Shown in pieces: positions 53,531 through 64,000 of a stretch of DNA of 64,000 nucleotides (positions within the stretch are counted from its first letter, which is position 1; each line of letters starts with the position of its first letter). Both the position numbers and the translations under genes were made by a program. Origin of the DNA: Pseudoips prasinana (Eukaryota > Arthropoda > Insecta > Lepidoptera > Nolidae). The notes under the pieces were generated by a model that made no database searches, was not told where the DNA came from, and saw nothing but the letters and a program-made list of their open reading frames with translations. The DNA is taken from the NCBI GenBank assembly GCA_951640165.1, contig OX621250.1:1798001-1862000 (forward strand). The letters are read 5' to 3'.

Positions 53531-54257
53531 TATTAGCATTCTATATAATTTTGAAACACACTGTACGTAAATGCCGCTGGTAGTTTATGACCGGTCGTAT
53601 GAAAATTGTAGTTCGTAAAAAGTTTTCTAATATAGCGCTTTGTATCGGCTGCCCATCTGCTTGGTAATGCCACAGATTACATCAGTAGTACAACTTGAAA
53701 CAAATTCTAAAATTACGAATGAATAACGAAAACATAGGTAATTTGTAGAATTGAAATTAACATTCAATTCAAATATTTGGAGGCGTTCTTGATTTGATGA
53801 TTGAAGGATCCAATGTTTAACCAGTAGTCTAGTTAACGAAGTTTCGGATTTCCACGAAAACTTCAATTTTATTCTATGAGTTATTTTGTTAAAGTTTAGT
53901 CACCTTATCACTATTGCGGTTTAATTAGAACCCGTATAGATTTATAAAACGTGAAGAGTTTATAATAAAATTTCCGTGGGTTTAAGTATGAACTCCAATA
54001 TGGTTGAAGTTGTATGATAATGAAATAGAAGCGCATTCACTCGTATATTCATTAAATTGACATAAATAATCTAGTAAATGGACTTTAATACCAGCTTTTT
54101 TATGGGAACGTTGTCTTCATAAATAACATTTATTATCGTGAATGGAGGATATTCCTTATTATATTTATATTTTATTTTTTCCTTATTAATTCCTTCCTTG
54201 AAGGATATTCCTTACAGGCTTCTTTTTTATTGAGTGGAAAGCGGTTATCCTGGTGTC
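53531..54257. other. Unassigned AT-rich sequence
   Basis: No feature was recognised. Confidence 0.5.
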
Positions 54258-54480
54258 GGAAGTCCAGTGGGCCACTGTCTGACATGGCTTATAGACTGTT
54301 ATGTAATGACAGCAACCGGGAACGACAGCTTAACGTGCCCTCCAAAGCATGAAGATGGTCTGAAATTAAACCACTTTGACGATCACCCATCTATGAACTG
54401 ACCGCGTGCCTAGGTGTTCCAGCTCGCTGATTACTTACGGAGCGATGGGTGTGACTGACCATAAGCACCCCAGCAGTGGA
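54258..54480 (-). mobile_element. SINE-K (5S rRNA-like) copy 4
   Basis: The minus strand shows GCGGTCAGTTCATAGATGGG and TGATCGTC. The box A-like GTTAAGC is degraded. The head extends to CTGGGGTGCTTATGGTCAG. Confidence 0.6.
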
Positions 54481-55422
54481 ATTAATAGTATTGTATTTAA
54501 CACAATTCTTACTAGTCTTTTGGCAAATTGTATCCTTATTGGTGTAGTGGTTTAGCTAAGGTAACAAATGAGGCAGATAGAGTAACTTTCATATTTATTA
54601 TATTATAGATGATTTAGCACATACTACACTATAAATATAAAGTATTTTTGATGCCTGCAAGTTGTTTAACTACCAGGAAAAAAGTGAAATTCAATGTGAT
54701 ACATTAATTCTCCAATTCTCTTATGTTTATATTCTTTAAATATATGCATTGTTAGTTTGTAATCTGTAATCAAATTATTATCTAGATTCAATTTTAATTT
54801 TCGATACATACTTATTTTAGCCAATCAAGATAAATTATTTTTTTGGAGAAGGTGAAGTTCGCTCACTTAGCGCGTCGATATAGTTAGTTGACTTACTGTA
54901 TTATACTGTGACGTGGAGCCGATAGATCTGAAAACGAATGTTTGACTGAACAGGTTCCATCTGTAAACACTTTGATGTATTGGATTTTGTTGCCATTTTA
55001 GTTTTGAATATTTAAAATCAATTAGGATGATAGAGTTTCAGATTGGTTACTACGATTATGGTAGTGAATTCGATTCCCAAGCTATCAAGCGTTCTATATA
55101 ATATAGTTTGATAAAAATTAGTATTGGAAGCGGAGAGGTTTTCAGTCCTGCGCTTCAAATATGCACACACACAAAGTCAACGAAACTCAGTTTACTTAAA
55201 ATACCCAATTACAATTAAAATTATGCGCGTGCGGCTAAAAATTTGTGTGACCCGTGTATAGATTTTTAGAGTCTAGATTAGCTTAGTATTCGTGATTGTG
55301 ATGTTAATAAAGTTTCTTGCCGCGATACAAGGACGTCGATCCTTAGTATAAACTATTGAAATATAAATAAATATACTGGGTATAGGCGGATAATATGAAT
55401 GTATGTAAATAATAATAATGAT
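54481..55422. other. Unassigned AT-rich sequence
   Basis: No feature was recognised. Confidence 0.5.
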
Positions 55423-55712
55423 GTCCTCCCGACCGAATTTCGGCCACGGCGACCAGTCTCAATGGCGACTAGCCAATTGCGCAGGACATATTATAGTGCC
55501 GACCAAAGACACGACCGGAAAGAGTTCAGGTACAGCACCGACGGCTTTACGTGCTCTCCGATGCACGGGGATGTAATACCGCCAACTTCCAGCTTCGTGC
55601 TGATACTGAGAAAATTCCAAAATCACTTTTTTGCCCCGACCCGGGATTTGAACCCCGGACTTCATTATCTGCGTTTGAACACGCCACCCTAGACCAACGA
55701 GGCAGAATGGTA
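55423..55712 (-). mobile_element. SINE-B, near full length
   Basis: On the minus strand it has head CTGCCTCGTTGGTCTAG, B box GGGTTCAAATCCCGGG and end GCCGAAATTCGGTCGG. A short piece of the tail is deleted. The ORFs here are not genes. Confidence 0.85.
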
Positions 55713-56234
55713 TGAGAATACCCAAGTGCTGAAATACTGTTTTTCACACACACACATTTCATGTTAGATCAACGCTAATCATTTTAACTTGAAATTTACA
55801 TGACAACCATGAATCGATGAACCGAAAAGATACTTAATAGAATCACCGTGATAGAGCTATTATGAACACAGATATTACGAACAGCAACAGAATGAGTATC
55901 CCGTATTTACTCCTCAAAGTCTGGGTGTGTTTTGTGCCCGTGAATTGCATGTTTGTAAAGACACGCCGATACAGGGATTTATTTTCCACGTGCATGGTGC
56001 GCACTTGGAAAATTAATCCCTGGGTCGTCGTATTAAATATTATCGTGATCATTATTTATGAATATTTACTTTATACTTCATATATGATAAGCATCATTTG
56101 CCTTATATGGTCTAAAGCTGGACATAAGTGTCCCTTGAAGGTTTTTCATCATGTTGCCGTTGGATGCGTTTGCCGTATGGGTTATTCTTTCTGGGCTTCG
56201 GGTTGGGTGGATGGGTTATTCTTTTTTGTTCATT
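55713..56234. other. Unassigned; chance ORFs on both strands
   Basis: A 124-codon plus ORF (55862-56236) and an antisense ORF overlap. The predicted protein is hydrophobic with no family likeness, and I treat it as chance. Confidence 0.35.
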
Positions 56235-56435
56235 AAAAAGACTACGCCCGCACTAGTGAAATTAATCCCTGTGTCGCGGGGTAATTTACAAATATATAAT
56301 TGACGGACATAAAGTACATCCAGGCTCAGAATAACTATTTATGGGTTGAACAAATTGTTGCCCTGCGCGGGAGTCGATCCCGAGACACGAAGAGGCGAGG
56401 TGACTGTCTTAACCACTGCGCCACACGTGCACAGT
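56235..56435 (-). mobile_element. SINE-E, near full length
   Basis: It reads AATCCCTGTGTCGCGGGGTA and GGGAGTCGATCCCGAGACAC (B-box complement) and ends CTGCGCCACACGTGCAC. Confidence 0.8.
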
Positions 56436-56689
56436 GGTTATAATTATTTTTAGTTCATAATTTGGTATTCTCAATATAGAATTTCAATTATTTTGCTACT
56501 GTTAAATTGTAACAATGTTGTCTACTCTCTGGTTCAGAACAAACCATTTTTTTTAATCATTCCATATTCAAATCCCGTATTAAAATGGTGCAGCAATTAG
56601 GCCACCGATTGAAATGTATCAATTTTACTGCGCACAATCACTCTGTGGTATCAAGGAACTGCGGAGGTATTTCCGATCCAGTTTGACAT

Positions 56690-57150
56690 GGCAACCTTCA
56701 AGAAGTAACCTATCGTGCGAAAGCCCAATGCTCTGTTTAAAACTCTAGACAAAGTAAATTCCAAAAATAGGCGTAAACTCAACCAATTAGTGCTTGATGA
56801 CGCTCCTAGGCTAACCAAGTACAACAAAAGCTGCACAGCTTTGCGTGTGCGTTTTTATAATAAAATACCTCGTAATTTAAAATAGTTAAATACTACCAAC
56901 TTACTTAAAATTAATTTACAAAAATGGCTTAATAATTATAATTTCTATAATGTAAAAGAATTTCTAGAACTAAAACTGTAAAATTGTACTTGTATTTCTT
57001 CATTGTATTGCTGTGGTGTTTGTTACCATTCGTACTTTGTACGCTATCTACATATAATTAGCAAAACACGCATGTCCATTCATTCTAAGTATAAGTCATA
57101 AAATCTTTGTATCCCGTCTTTTACGCAAATAAATATTATGATTATGCTAT
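56690..57150 (+). pseudogene. Jockey/CR1-type LINE 3' end
   Basis: Frames read LRVRFYNKIPRNLK-stop and, after a shift, LQKWLNNYNFYNVKEFLELK-stop. FYNKIP..L then L..YNFY.V.EFL is the familiar C-terminal pattern of these LINEs. A 3' UTR with AAATAAATATTATGATTATG follows. Broken. Confidence 0.72.
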
Positions 57151-58745
57151 ATCCATTTCTTAAAGAAACGTTTGAATACTTTCTGGTGTTGCAAGTGTTC
57201 TTTGGCGGCGGTGTGTACATGTAAGCTACATGTACACAATTCTCGATTGCCATGTTATTCTCTAAAATAACTGTTGCAACTGTTCAGTACTACTCAGGAC
57301 TACCCTACCTAGTTCTTGGAACTCTACAAATATTTCGGCAATCGATCATGCTCAAAAAATAATAAGCAACAACCTCATTTCTGACCTAACTGTAAACATA
57401 AAGTGAAGTCAAAACATACTTAAAACCAATTTCAAATACACATTAACTCCCATTCGCAAGTAATTTTCCCCACTAATGCTACTTTACTGTCCTGCCTTAA
57501 GGCTTTATATTTGCTTTTCACACAATCACTAGACCAACAATAACTAACTATACATTGCTAAAGTGAAATTAAAGCGGACACTGCTACAGCGAAGCACCGT
57601 AGCGTAGAAACTCGTAGCGCGTAGAAACTCGTAGCCCGCGGCGTAGCTACAGTAGTTTATGTACAACATTGTAGCACCGTTGATTAGATTTGGTAAAGTA
57701 GTGTTATTAAAGGGGCTAATAAAAAAGTTTAATATTTATGGCTTTTTAATTTGAATTTAAAGCAAGACTTAAAGTGTAGGTACAGAAATCCTTTCTTACA
57801 TTTTATAATATAGTAATAATTTATTCATCTCGTCGCTCTCTCGTAGAGCTATAGCAGCTGATGTAGTTGCACGTTGAAGCTTCATTAAACTCAGTTACCT
57901 CGCAATACTGTTCTCCCAAAAGGTGAACAAAATGGTGTCATAGAGGGACGTGGAAGCCATGATGGAACTCGAAATTTAAAAGTGACAGTAATTTGGGACA
58001 GTCATTTTATGGATAAATATTTTATAGGTAAACATTGCGTCAATTTTCAGACATCATTTTAAATTAAGTCATAATAACAACTTAGAATATCTTTAAGTAA
58101 AATTCCATCACTGAAATTATTAGAATGTTTTATAGTAACAGTTTTCGTTTCGCTGTCACTCACACCCTTAGTTTTATTCGTAAAAGTGAAATGTGTGGTC
58201 GGTAGCGGTAGTGGATATTACTACAGCTATTTACTGCTAATAGAATTCCAATTTGCTGCACTTACCATGTCCTATCCTTACCATTATAATATCGTTAAAA
58301 CGAAAGCACCACCTAAGGCACACTTAAAATCCTATCTTTGAACCCGCAATAAATATAACCGCAGCTTCTAAATATAAAGCCAACAAGTCCGCAAACTATC
58401 GTCGACAAAACCGCTGAATCAGCCTCATGAGATGCCCTACAGGGCCCTACAACTCTATATAGGCTGAGAGCCCGTGACAAAAAAAAAACTTCTATATAAA
58501 CAAAATAACTACGTATCACAAAAAAGTAGTATTATCGCTACTAAAAACAATGGCTATTGTTTATATTAGCGTTTAATGATCACCAAATGATAATTGTAGA
58601 ATTGTTTGGCGCATATTTAATACCTACGTTACTTAATGTTTTTACAAATGTCTCCACGCTGTTTTGCTTGATGGGTACGTTTTTATAGTAATTTATTTAT
58701 AAATGAATCACCTAAAGTATTCATCTTGAAATTGGGGCTGGTTTT
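57151..58745. other. Unassigned; short repeats only
   Basis: It contains an 11-bp hairpin (57213-57237, GTGTACATGTA) and two direct copies of CGTAGAAACTCGTAGC near 57602-57635. No gene or family was recognised. Confidence 0.45.
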
Positions 58746-58860
58746 ATATATCAAGCTATACATTTACAGTATAAGCTGACCTCCCATTCTATGAAAATCC
58801 TATACAACGCGAGATCAACTTATACTGGATATGTGTAGCTTGGTATGTAGCCGTGTGTAC
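58746..58860. mobile_element. Foldback MITE, left end truncated
   Basis: It has inverted arms (TATCAAGCTATACATTTACA against its partner) and ends GTAGCCGTGTGTAC, as at 28276-28402. Confidence 0.75.
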
Positions 58861-59441
58861 TATTATCATTTTATTGAACGATCACTAAATATTAATATGG
58901 CATAATACTCTAATTTTATTAAAGATCAATAAAAATATGTACACCCAGTACATGTTACTTTTTTATAGTATAGCAAGGCAAATCAGTAAGTGAGCCACCT
59001 GATAGTAAGTGAGAGTATTTATTTTGTCTTGGTATCTCAGTCTACTGGGGATGTTCGAGTAAACCGCCCCAGCGATCAAAAGAATCTTGCTATTGAGTTA
59101 TCTGGCCCTTTTAGATGCGGTCAATTTTACCGTTCAATGATTTGTGCTTTTAAGTTCTATAGGGTACACATTTTAAAGAAACTTTGTTGAAAATTTATGG
59201 GGCGATGATAATAATATGAAATAAAAATATTGACTTTTTTAGATTTAGGGTTCCAGTTAGCATAAAGAAGCAGACCGTATGTGATATCCAAGGTCCCGTA
59301 TCTTAAAGAATGAATGGGAGATACCTGCCAAGGTCATTCTTATTTATGACGTAATAAATTGAAATATAGCAGTATTTTCGGTCTATCTAAAATACTGCCT
59401 ATATAATCTGTAGTTGCTTCTTATATTTTATTACGAACGAA
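58861..59441. other. Unassigned AT-rich sequence
   Basis: No feature was recognised. Confidence 0.5.
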
Positions 59442-59674
59442 CTAGATGTGCCCGCGACTTCGTCCGCGTGTTAATTAGTTTATTTCGTTTTTTTTTTGTA
59501 AAATTAAAGATTTTTTCTAAAAGTAGCCTAAGTTACTCCTTATTACATCAGCTACCTGCCAATAAAAGTCTCGTCAAAATCGATCCAGCCATTTCAGAGA
59601 TTAGCCGGAACAAACAGACAGACAGACAGACAAAAATTGTAAAAAATGTTGTTTTGGTTTATGTACCGTATATA

Positions 59675-61266
59675 CACACATCAACAAAGTCTAGGGATAC
59701 GTTATTTTGAAATCAAACATGGCTTTATTGTTTAAAACCTATTTAGTTTCCTTAAAAAGTTTATTTACAGATTTAAACCTTGTCTATTCTTTATTCAAAA
59801 TTTAAAAATTAAAATGAGAAACAAATGAAAACACGCAAAGCACAGCGCAATCTTGAGTTGTATCTAATTTCAAGAAGTTGCATTAAAATTTTTTTTGCGT
59901 GTTAATTGAAGAAAACCTGATAAATTGTTTTATTTTCTTTTCTCAATTGGTTGTGTAAGCTTTTTAGCGTCATGCCACGCCATCATTTGAGTCGAGATGA
60001 AATGTTACGGGCAGTTGGCATGTTACAAAACGGTGCTATTCAACGCGTCGTTGCTGAGTCTCTGGGCACAAGCCAAAATGTGGTATCCAGGCTGTGGTCA
60101 CGTTATCGCGCTACTGGAGATGTGGCAGAACGGCACACAGGTAGATATCGTGTTACCACTCAGAGACAGGATCGATTTCTCCAAATGACCGCCAGAAGAC
60201 TACCCAATATCACAGCGATGCAACTAGTGCAAAGGCTCCAGGAGGGTCAGCAGCTGCTGGTGAGCGACCAAACCGTGCGAAGGAGGCTGCATGAAGTTGG
60301 TCTTCATGCTCGCAGACCGCTACGAGTCCCAGCGCTGCGACGTGGCAATCGCGGTAGGCGACTTTTATGGGCTCAAGAACATTTGACATGGAGTGATCAA
60401 CAATGGTCATTGGTGCTGTTCACTGATGAGTCCCGCTATGGATTTCATCCAGATTCGAGACGAACACGCGTTTGGAGAACTCCAGGCAGGGTCAGCCGTC
60501 TCCGACATCCACAGGAGGTCCACTCTTACCAAGGCGGGACAATTATGGTGTGGGCAGGAATACGAATCGGCGGACGAACCCAACTCATTTGGATTCAGGG
60601 CAGCATGACTGCCCATAGATACCGTGAGGAGGTAGTAGAACGTGTCATTGTCCCGCTCAGGGCCCTAACGGGGCAAGAATTTCAGCTCATGCATGACAAT
60701 GCACCTTCCCATACAGCGCGGCTGGTGAGGGCCGCCCTTCGAGAACACGATGTTCAGGTATTAGATTGGCCTCCACAGTCGCCAGACTTAAACCCAATTG
60801 AACACGCCTGGGACATGTTACAGCGAAGAGCATTGAGGGATTTTCCGCCCAACTTGACAACAGAAGAACAACTTTTCGAACATTTAAAAAGAACTTGGGA
60901 CTGCATACCCCAGCAAGACATTGACACCTTAATTTTAAGTATGGAAAATCGTTGCCGCTGTGTGATTAATGTTAGAGGAGGAAATACCGATTACTGATTA
61001 TCAGATTTGGTAAGATTTTTATTCATTTAATTCGATTGAATAATTTTATAAGAATAAAATGTTTTTGTTCACTCAGTAATTTTCTATGGCTTAATTAATT
61101 TAAGACTTTTATTAATTAGAAAAACAAAATCGCATCGTGTTGTTAATGTTTAAATATCGGCCATGAAATTATCTTTAGTTCTTCCATTTACAGTCATAAC
61201 AAAATGTTTATAGTTTTCTAGATAATCAATGAAATGTTCAATATCCCTAGATTGTGTTGATGTGTG
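59675..61266 (+). mobile_element. Tc1-family transposon, copy 2, complete
   Basis: This 1592-bp element is the inverted twin of 23352-24943, with the same termini and TA duplications at 59673-59674 and 61267-61268. It lies inside a Helitron, so it is the younger of the two. Confidence 0.97.
59972..60997 (+). CDS. Tc1-family transposase, 341 aa, intact
   Basis: The predicted protein is identical to that at 23621-24646. I chose the ATG at 59972 (MPRHHLSRDE). An upstream TTG in frame would add seven residues but is not a normal eukaryotic start. It keeps the helix-turn-helix N-terminal region and the catalytic D152, D242, E277 (DD34E). Short AT-rich UTRs separate it from the terminal repeats. 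Identity between copies implies recent activity of this family. Smaller ORFs in other frames and on the other strand are shadows. Confidence 0.96.
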   Translation: MPRHHLSRDEMLRAVGMLQNGAIQRVVAESLGTSQNVVSRLWSRYRATGDVAERHTGRYRVTTQRQDRFLQMTARRLPNITAMQLVQRLQEGQQLLVSDQTVRRRLHEVGLHARRPLRVPALRRGNRGRRLLWAQEHLTWSDQQWSLVLFTDESRYGFHPDSRRTRVWRTPGRVSRLRHPQEVHSYQGGTIMVWAGIRIGGRTQLIWIQGSMTAHRYREEVVERVIVPLRALTGQEFQLMHDNAPSHTARLVRAALREHDVQVLDWPPQSPDLNPIEHAWDMLQRRALRDFPPNLTTEEQLFEHLKRTWDCIPQQDIDTLILSMENRCRCVINVRGGNTDY

Positions 61267-61340
61267 TATATTCATATTAATGTAGTAAAACCCGGTTATT
61301 TCAATATTACAAACAGACACTCCAATTTTATTTATTTGTA

Positions 61341-61436
61341 TAGATGTATAGATGACAATCAGTTGCCTGGTAGCCAAAGTATAGGCTCTGCCTAATTTGG
61401 GGTCATATGATCCCGTTTTAGTTGTCCCAAGATATG
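61341..61436 (+). mobile_element. SINE-D tail fragment
   Basis: It matches the 3' part of SINE-D (CAGTTGCCTGGTAGCCAAAG, TAGTTGTCCCAAGATA). Confidence 0.65.
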
Positions 61437-62527
61437 TTTTTACAGTCAGGATTCCATACCAATACAACTCAACCAGCAACGAATTAAACACTCTGCATTC
61501 CCAACTACCTCGATAATATCAGTTTTAATACACTTGCTTTTACTCTATGAAAAATACCTTTTTTATCCTTATTCATCTTAACAACTTCGCAACAAAAGGT
61601 AACTAATTTCCTACGAGAAAACTACCCGAAATACATCAGCATCCGCCATTAACTAGCAAAAAGCAAAACACAGCATAAAACCTTTGGACAGCGCTCTGGT
61701 AGCACTCTCGTGACCCTATTAGTGCTAGCGATTCGCACTATTATCCCAACGTCGGGAACACGCCTCGCTCCGGGAGCACTGGAAGTGCCTTTTTACGACA
61801 CCCATTTCATTAGTATGGCAAATACTATATTAACTAAAGGCGTATAATAGAGTGACTTTTGGTTCAATGTTGTTTTGATGTAGTGGTTAGATTATAAATC
61901 GCGGAACGACCAAAAAAATATCCTGTATTTTTCGATTTTCATTCATTTTTCGTAGAAGTTGTTCCGCGAAATAATTAATTTAAGTTTCACAGATTTTTTA
62001 TTTATCTGTGTTATGAATGTAAAAGGTCCGTTGTTTCTTGTAAAGTGTTATAGTAACAACCAGATTTATTGTTAATCCGGCTATACCAAGAGTCTATAAT
62101 GAGCTACAAGCTACACTAATTCTGATAACTTATTTGGATTTGGATTTATTTGGACTTATTTGGATTGGAAAACTTGCAGTCGGTACGAACTGGGCGGCAT
62201 ATACTCCTACAGGGTACTCAATAAAAAACCTGTGAGGATATATCTGATCTTTTTATATGATCTATCGATTTTAATGCTTTGATGCTTTTGATAATCACAC
62301 AACATACAAAAAAATCTTAACTATATCAATGTGCGGAGAATCTCAATAGCGAATTCTATCTATTTTCTGCTATGGTACAATGCCATCTAGTGGAGCTAAG
62401 CGGAAAACATTATGTTCTTTGGTACATCAATCTACTAATTGATGTATGGAGAATCTCACTGCGGTGCAACGCCATCTAATGACGTTACAGTGAACTTACA
62501 AACAACGTGAACATTATTATTTACCTG
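61437..62527. other. Unassigned; GC-richer patch near 61690-61790
   Basis: No gene was recognised. About 100 bp (CTCGTGACCCTATTAGTGCT, CGCCTCGCTCCGGGAG) are less AT-rich than the rest. Confidence 0.4.
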
Positions 62528-62815
62528 AGTACCTGCCTGTTAGGTCTAGCAGTAGCGAGTTCAGCCACACGTAATAAGGTCCTGGGTCCAAGTCCTGGAT
62601 CAGGTCAAAAAGCTATTTTGAGATTTTTCTGTTAAGGAAATTTTTCAGTATCAGTCCGAAGTGTGGTAGCCTCGGAGAGCACGTAAAGCTGTAGGTCGTG
62701 TGCCTGACCTTTTTCCGTCGCGTCCTAATCGTCCGATCGGTTCATGTGACTGATGGAATAGAAAATGACCCTGTGTTTGCGCATATACTTGGGCACTATA
62801 ATACGCTTAGAGACA
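62528..62815 (+). mobile_element. SINE-B copy
   Basis: A degraded A box (TAGGTCTAGCAGTAGCGAG), the B-box region GGTCCAAGTCCTGGATC and the body GAGAGCACGTAAAGCTG are present, with a tail to CTTGGGCACTATAATA. Confidence 0.8.
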
Positions 62816-63159
62816 CTCACAGTGATCAGTTTTTTTTCTGCTATATGAATAAGGTGTCAATATCCCGATAGCTATCTGAGAAATGAATTCTATAAGCAAT
62901 TATGCAATTAAAATGACTGAGATAACTTTCCTAGCTGTATCAACATCAGTGATCCGTCCAATACTATCAACAGCGAAGGCCGTGACAGTTATGTTACCTG
63001 TTAGTCTTTATATTTGTGAGCTCTATTGTAGTTTTGATTCAACTATGATACCAAAGAACGCAGTTATCTCAATAGAAGCTATCCAAGCTAGTGTAGTACA
63101 CAAGTTAGTGCAAGCAGCTCCGGAAAGACTGCGATCTGTTTGTGACGCAGACACTGTGC
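62816..63159. other. Unassigned; 110-codon ORF judged accidental
   Basis: The plus ORF 62883-63215 runs into SINE-I and has no recognisable domain. I see no splice or promoter evidence for it. Confidence 0.35.
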
Positions 63160-63355
63160 CGGACTGGCAGGAGGAAGGAATTGGGGAGGGCAACGCAGGG
63201 CTAAAGGGGCACTGAAGCAGCATACCTGCGTTCCCGAGGCTCCCTCATCAGGCGCCAGAAGAAATCCACGGCAAGCTGGGTTTAGTAGGTGCAAATCCGA
63301 CATACCCACCTGCAAACTTTTTGCAGGTGGCAGGCGTAGGCAATCCCCATGCATT
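63160..63355. mobile_element. SINE-I copy
   Basis: It shares GAAATCCACGGCAAGCTGGG, AATCCGACATACCCACCTGC and the hairpin CACCTGCAAAC/TTTGCAGGTG with 39690-39985. The ORFs on the minus strand are not genes. Confidence 0.65.
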
Positions 63356-63368
63356 ATTACTTTATTTA

Positions 63369-63634
63369 GACGGTCACCGTAGCCTAGTTGGTAGTGCTCC
63401 TGCCTACGAAGCTGGTGGTCCTGGGTTCGAATCCCGGTAAGTGCAAATATTTGTGTGTTGAGCACGAATATTTGTTTCTGAGTCATGGATGTTTTCTATG
63501 TATTTAAGTATTTATCTATCTATATAAGTATGTATATCGTCGCCTGGTACCCATAGTACAAGTTTTGCTTAGTTTGAGGCTAGGATGATCTGTGTGACAT
63601 TGTCCCTATATATTATATATTATTATTATTATCA
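63369..63634 (+). mobile_element. SINE-A, full-length reference
   Basis: It has head GGTCACCGTAGCCTAGTTGG, B box GGTTCGAATCCCGG and a complete tail with a terminal (ATT)n run. Confidence 0.93.
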
Positions 63635-63897
63635 AAACATTAGATGTGGAGATTGTTTCTTTAGATTTTCTTATAATTCAGTAAAGTTACTAAACCAATG
63701 AACAACTTTGTAGGTAAACGTTTACTTTAACAAAGTTATGTAATTGTCGGTTTATTTTAAAGGCCAATGAAGTAACATCTTCAAACAATACAACCATATA
63801 CTTATCTCTTACGTATCCTACGTTTACAAAATCTGTGGTTAAATTTTTAATCACGTTTAAGGCATTTATTGTAGGAGGTTTCAATCTACATAAATAA
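63635..63897. other. Unassigned AT-rich sequence
   Basis: No feature was recognised. Confidence 0.5.
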
Positions 63898-64000
63898 CTA
63901 GCTGTGCCCTGCGGTGTTAACCCCATTGAATTTTATAAAGCTTATGTGTTAATGGATGCATAAGTTATATTACTACAAATATTCATCATAATCCGTTCCA
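63898..64000 (-). mobile_element. Helitron 3' end, cut by the window edge
   Basis: The minus-strand end GGGCACAGCTAG is present, followed by T. The hairpin is degraded (GGGGTTAACACCGC). The 5' part lies outside the window. Confidence 0.78.

Larger units (their letters stand above)
59442..61340 (-). mobile_element. Helitron interrupted by Tc1 copy 2
   Basis: The minus-strand 3' end is CGCGGACGAAGTCGCGGGCA then CATCTAG at 59442-59445, preceded on plus by A. The body (59446-59674) matches the Helitron at 1840-2102. After the Tc1 element it continues at 61267 (TGTAGTAAAACCCGG) to about 61340, where its 5' limit is unclear. Confidence 0.78.

Noticed and set aside
55862..56236. 124-codon plus ORF
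   Set aside because: Hydrophobic, AT-driven composition, an antisense ORF over the same bases, no domain, and no start or splice context.
62883..63215. 110-codon plus ORF
   Set aside because: Its last third is SINE-I sequence and the rest has no recognisable feature.
63088..63486. 132-codon minus ORF
   Set aside because: It runs through SINE-A and SINE-I. The segment GIRTQDHQLRRQEHYQLG is a translated SINE head, also seen at 7368.
1..64000. CRISPR array or prokaryotic operons
   Set aside because: No direct repeats with unique spacers, no ribosome-binding sites or closely packed genes. All evidence points to an insect nuclear genome.

Overview
The window looks like non-coding, transposon-rich nuclear DNA from an insect, most probably a moth or butterfly (Lepidoptera). 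This rests on the repeats: short Helitrons that start with TC, carry a 3' hairpin and end in CTAG or CTAA between host A and T; tRNA-derived SINEs with recognisable A and B boxes; and several families I associate from memory with lepidopteran genomes. The sequence is AT-rich. I found no convincing host gene, rRNA gene or functional tRNA gene. Most open frames are transposon relics, low-complexity artefacts or chance.

I use working names for the repeats. SINE-A has a B box near GGTTCGAATCCCGG and a long tail. SINE-B has an A box near TGGTCTAGCGGTAGC. SINE-C, SINE-D and SINE-E are further tRNA-like families. SINE-K resembles 5S rRNA. SINE-I is an unassigned short family. Repeat G carries the termini GGCCAAGTGCGAGTCGGA and GGTACGGAACCCTAAAAA. 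LINE-3U is a recurrent LINE 3' end that finishes in GTGAATAAAAACCTT plus poly(A).

Layout. 1-7.4 kb: relics, a large inverted repeat (541-847) and a very long pure-purine 9-bp minisatellite (4690-5481). 7.5-12.1 kb: an ~860-bp tandem duplication whose first copy was later split by a LINE-3U insertion and by a 2361-bp DNA transposon with 15-bp terminal repeats (8690-11050), which I could not classify. 12-23 kb: SINEs, a jockey-type RT fragment, foldback structures and repeat G. 23352-24943 and 59675-61266: two nearly identical 1592-bp Tc1-family elements in opposite orientation, each with an intact 341-aa transposase. 28.6-30.6 kb: two 5'-truncated LINEs meeting tail to tail. 31-43 kb: seven Helitrons, a Harbinger-like MITE and a decayed transposase end. 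43746-45027: a structurally complete mariner with an intact 339-aa transposase. 45-59 kb: SINEs, LINE ends and several clear nested insertions. 61-64 kb: more SINEs and a Helitron cut by the window edge.

Three transposase genes look intact (two Tc1 copies, one mariner). The many SINEs and LINE tails depend on LINE machinery that is not intact here. The nesting gives relative ages: old SINEs and LINEs carry younger Helitrons, and the Tc1 copies are among the youngest insertions. All identifications come from reading the sequence and from memory of families; no database search was possible.
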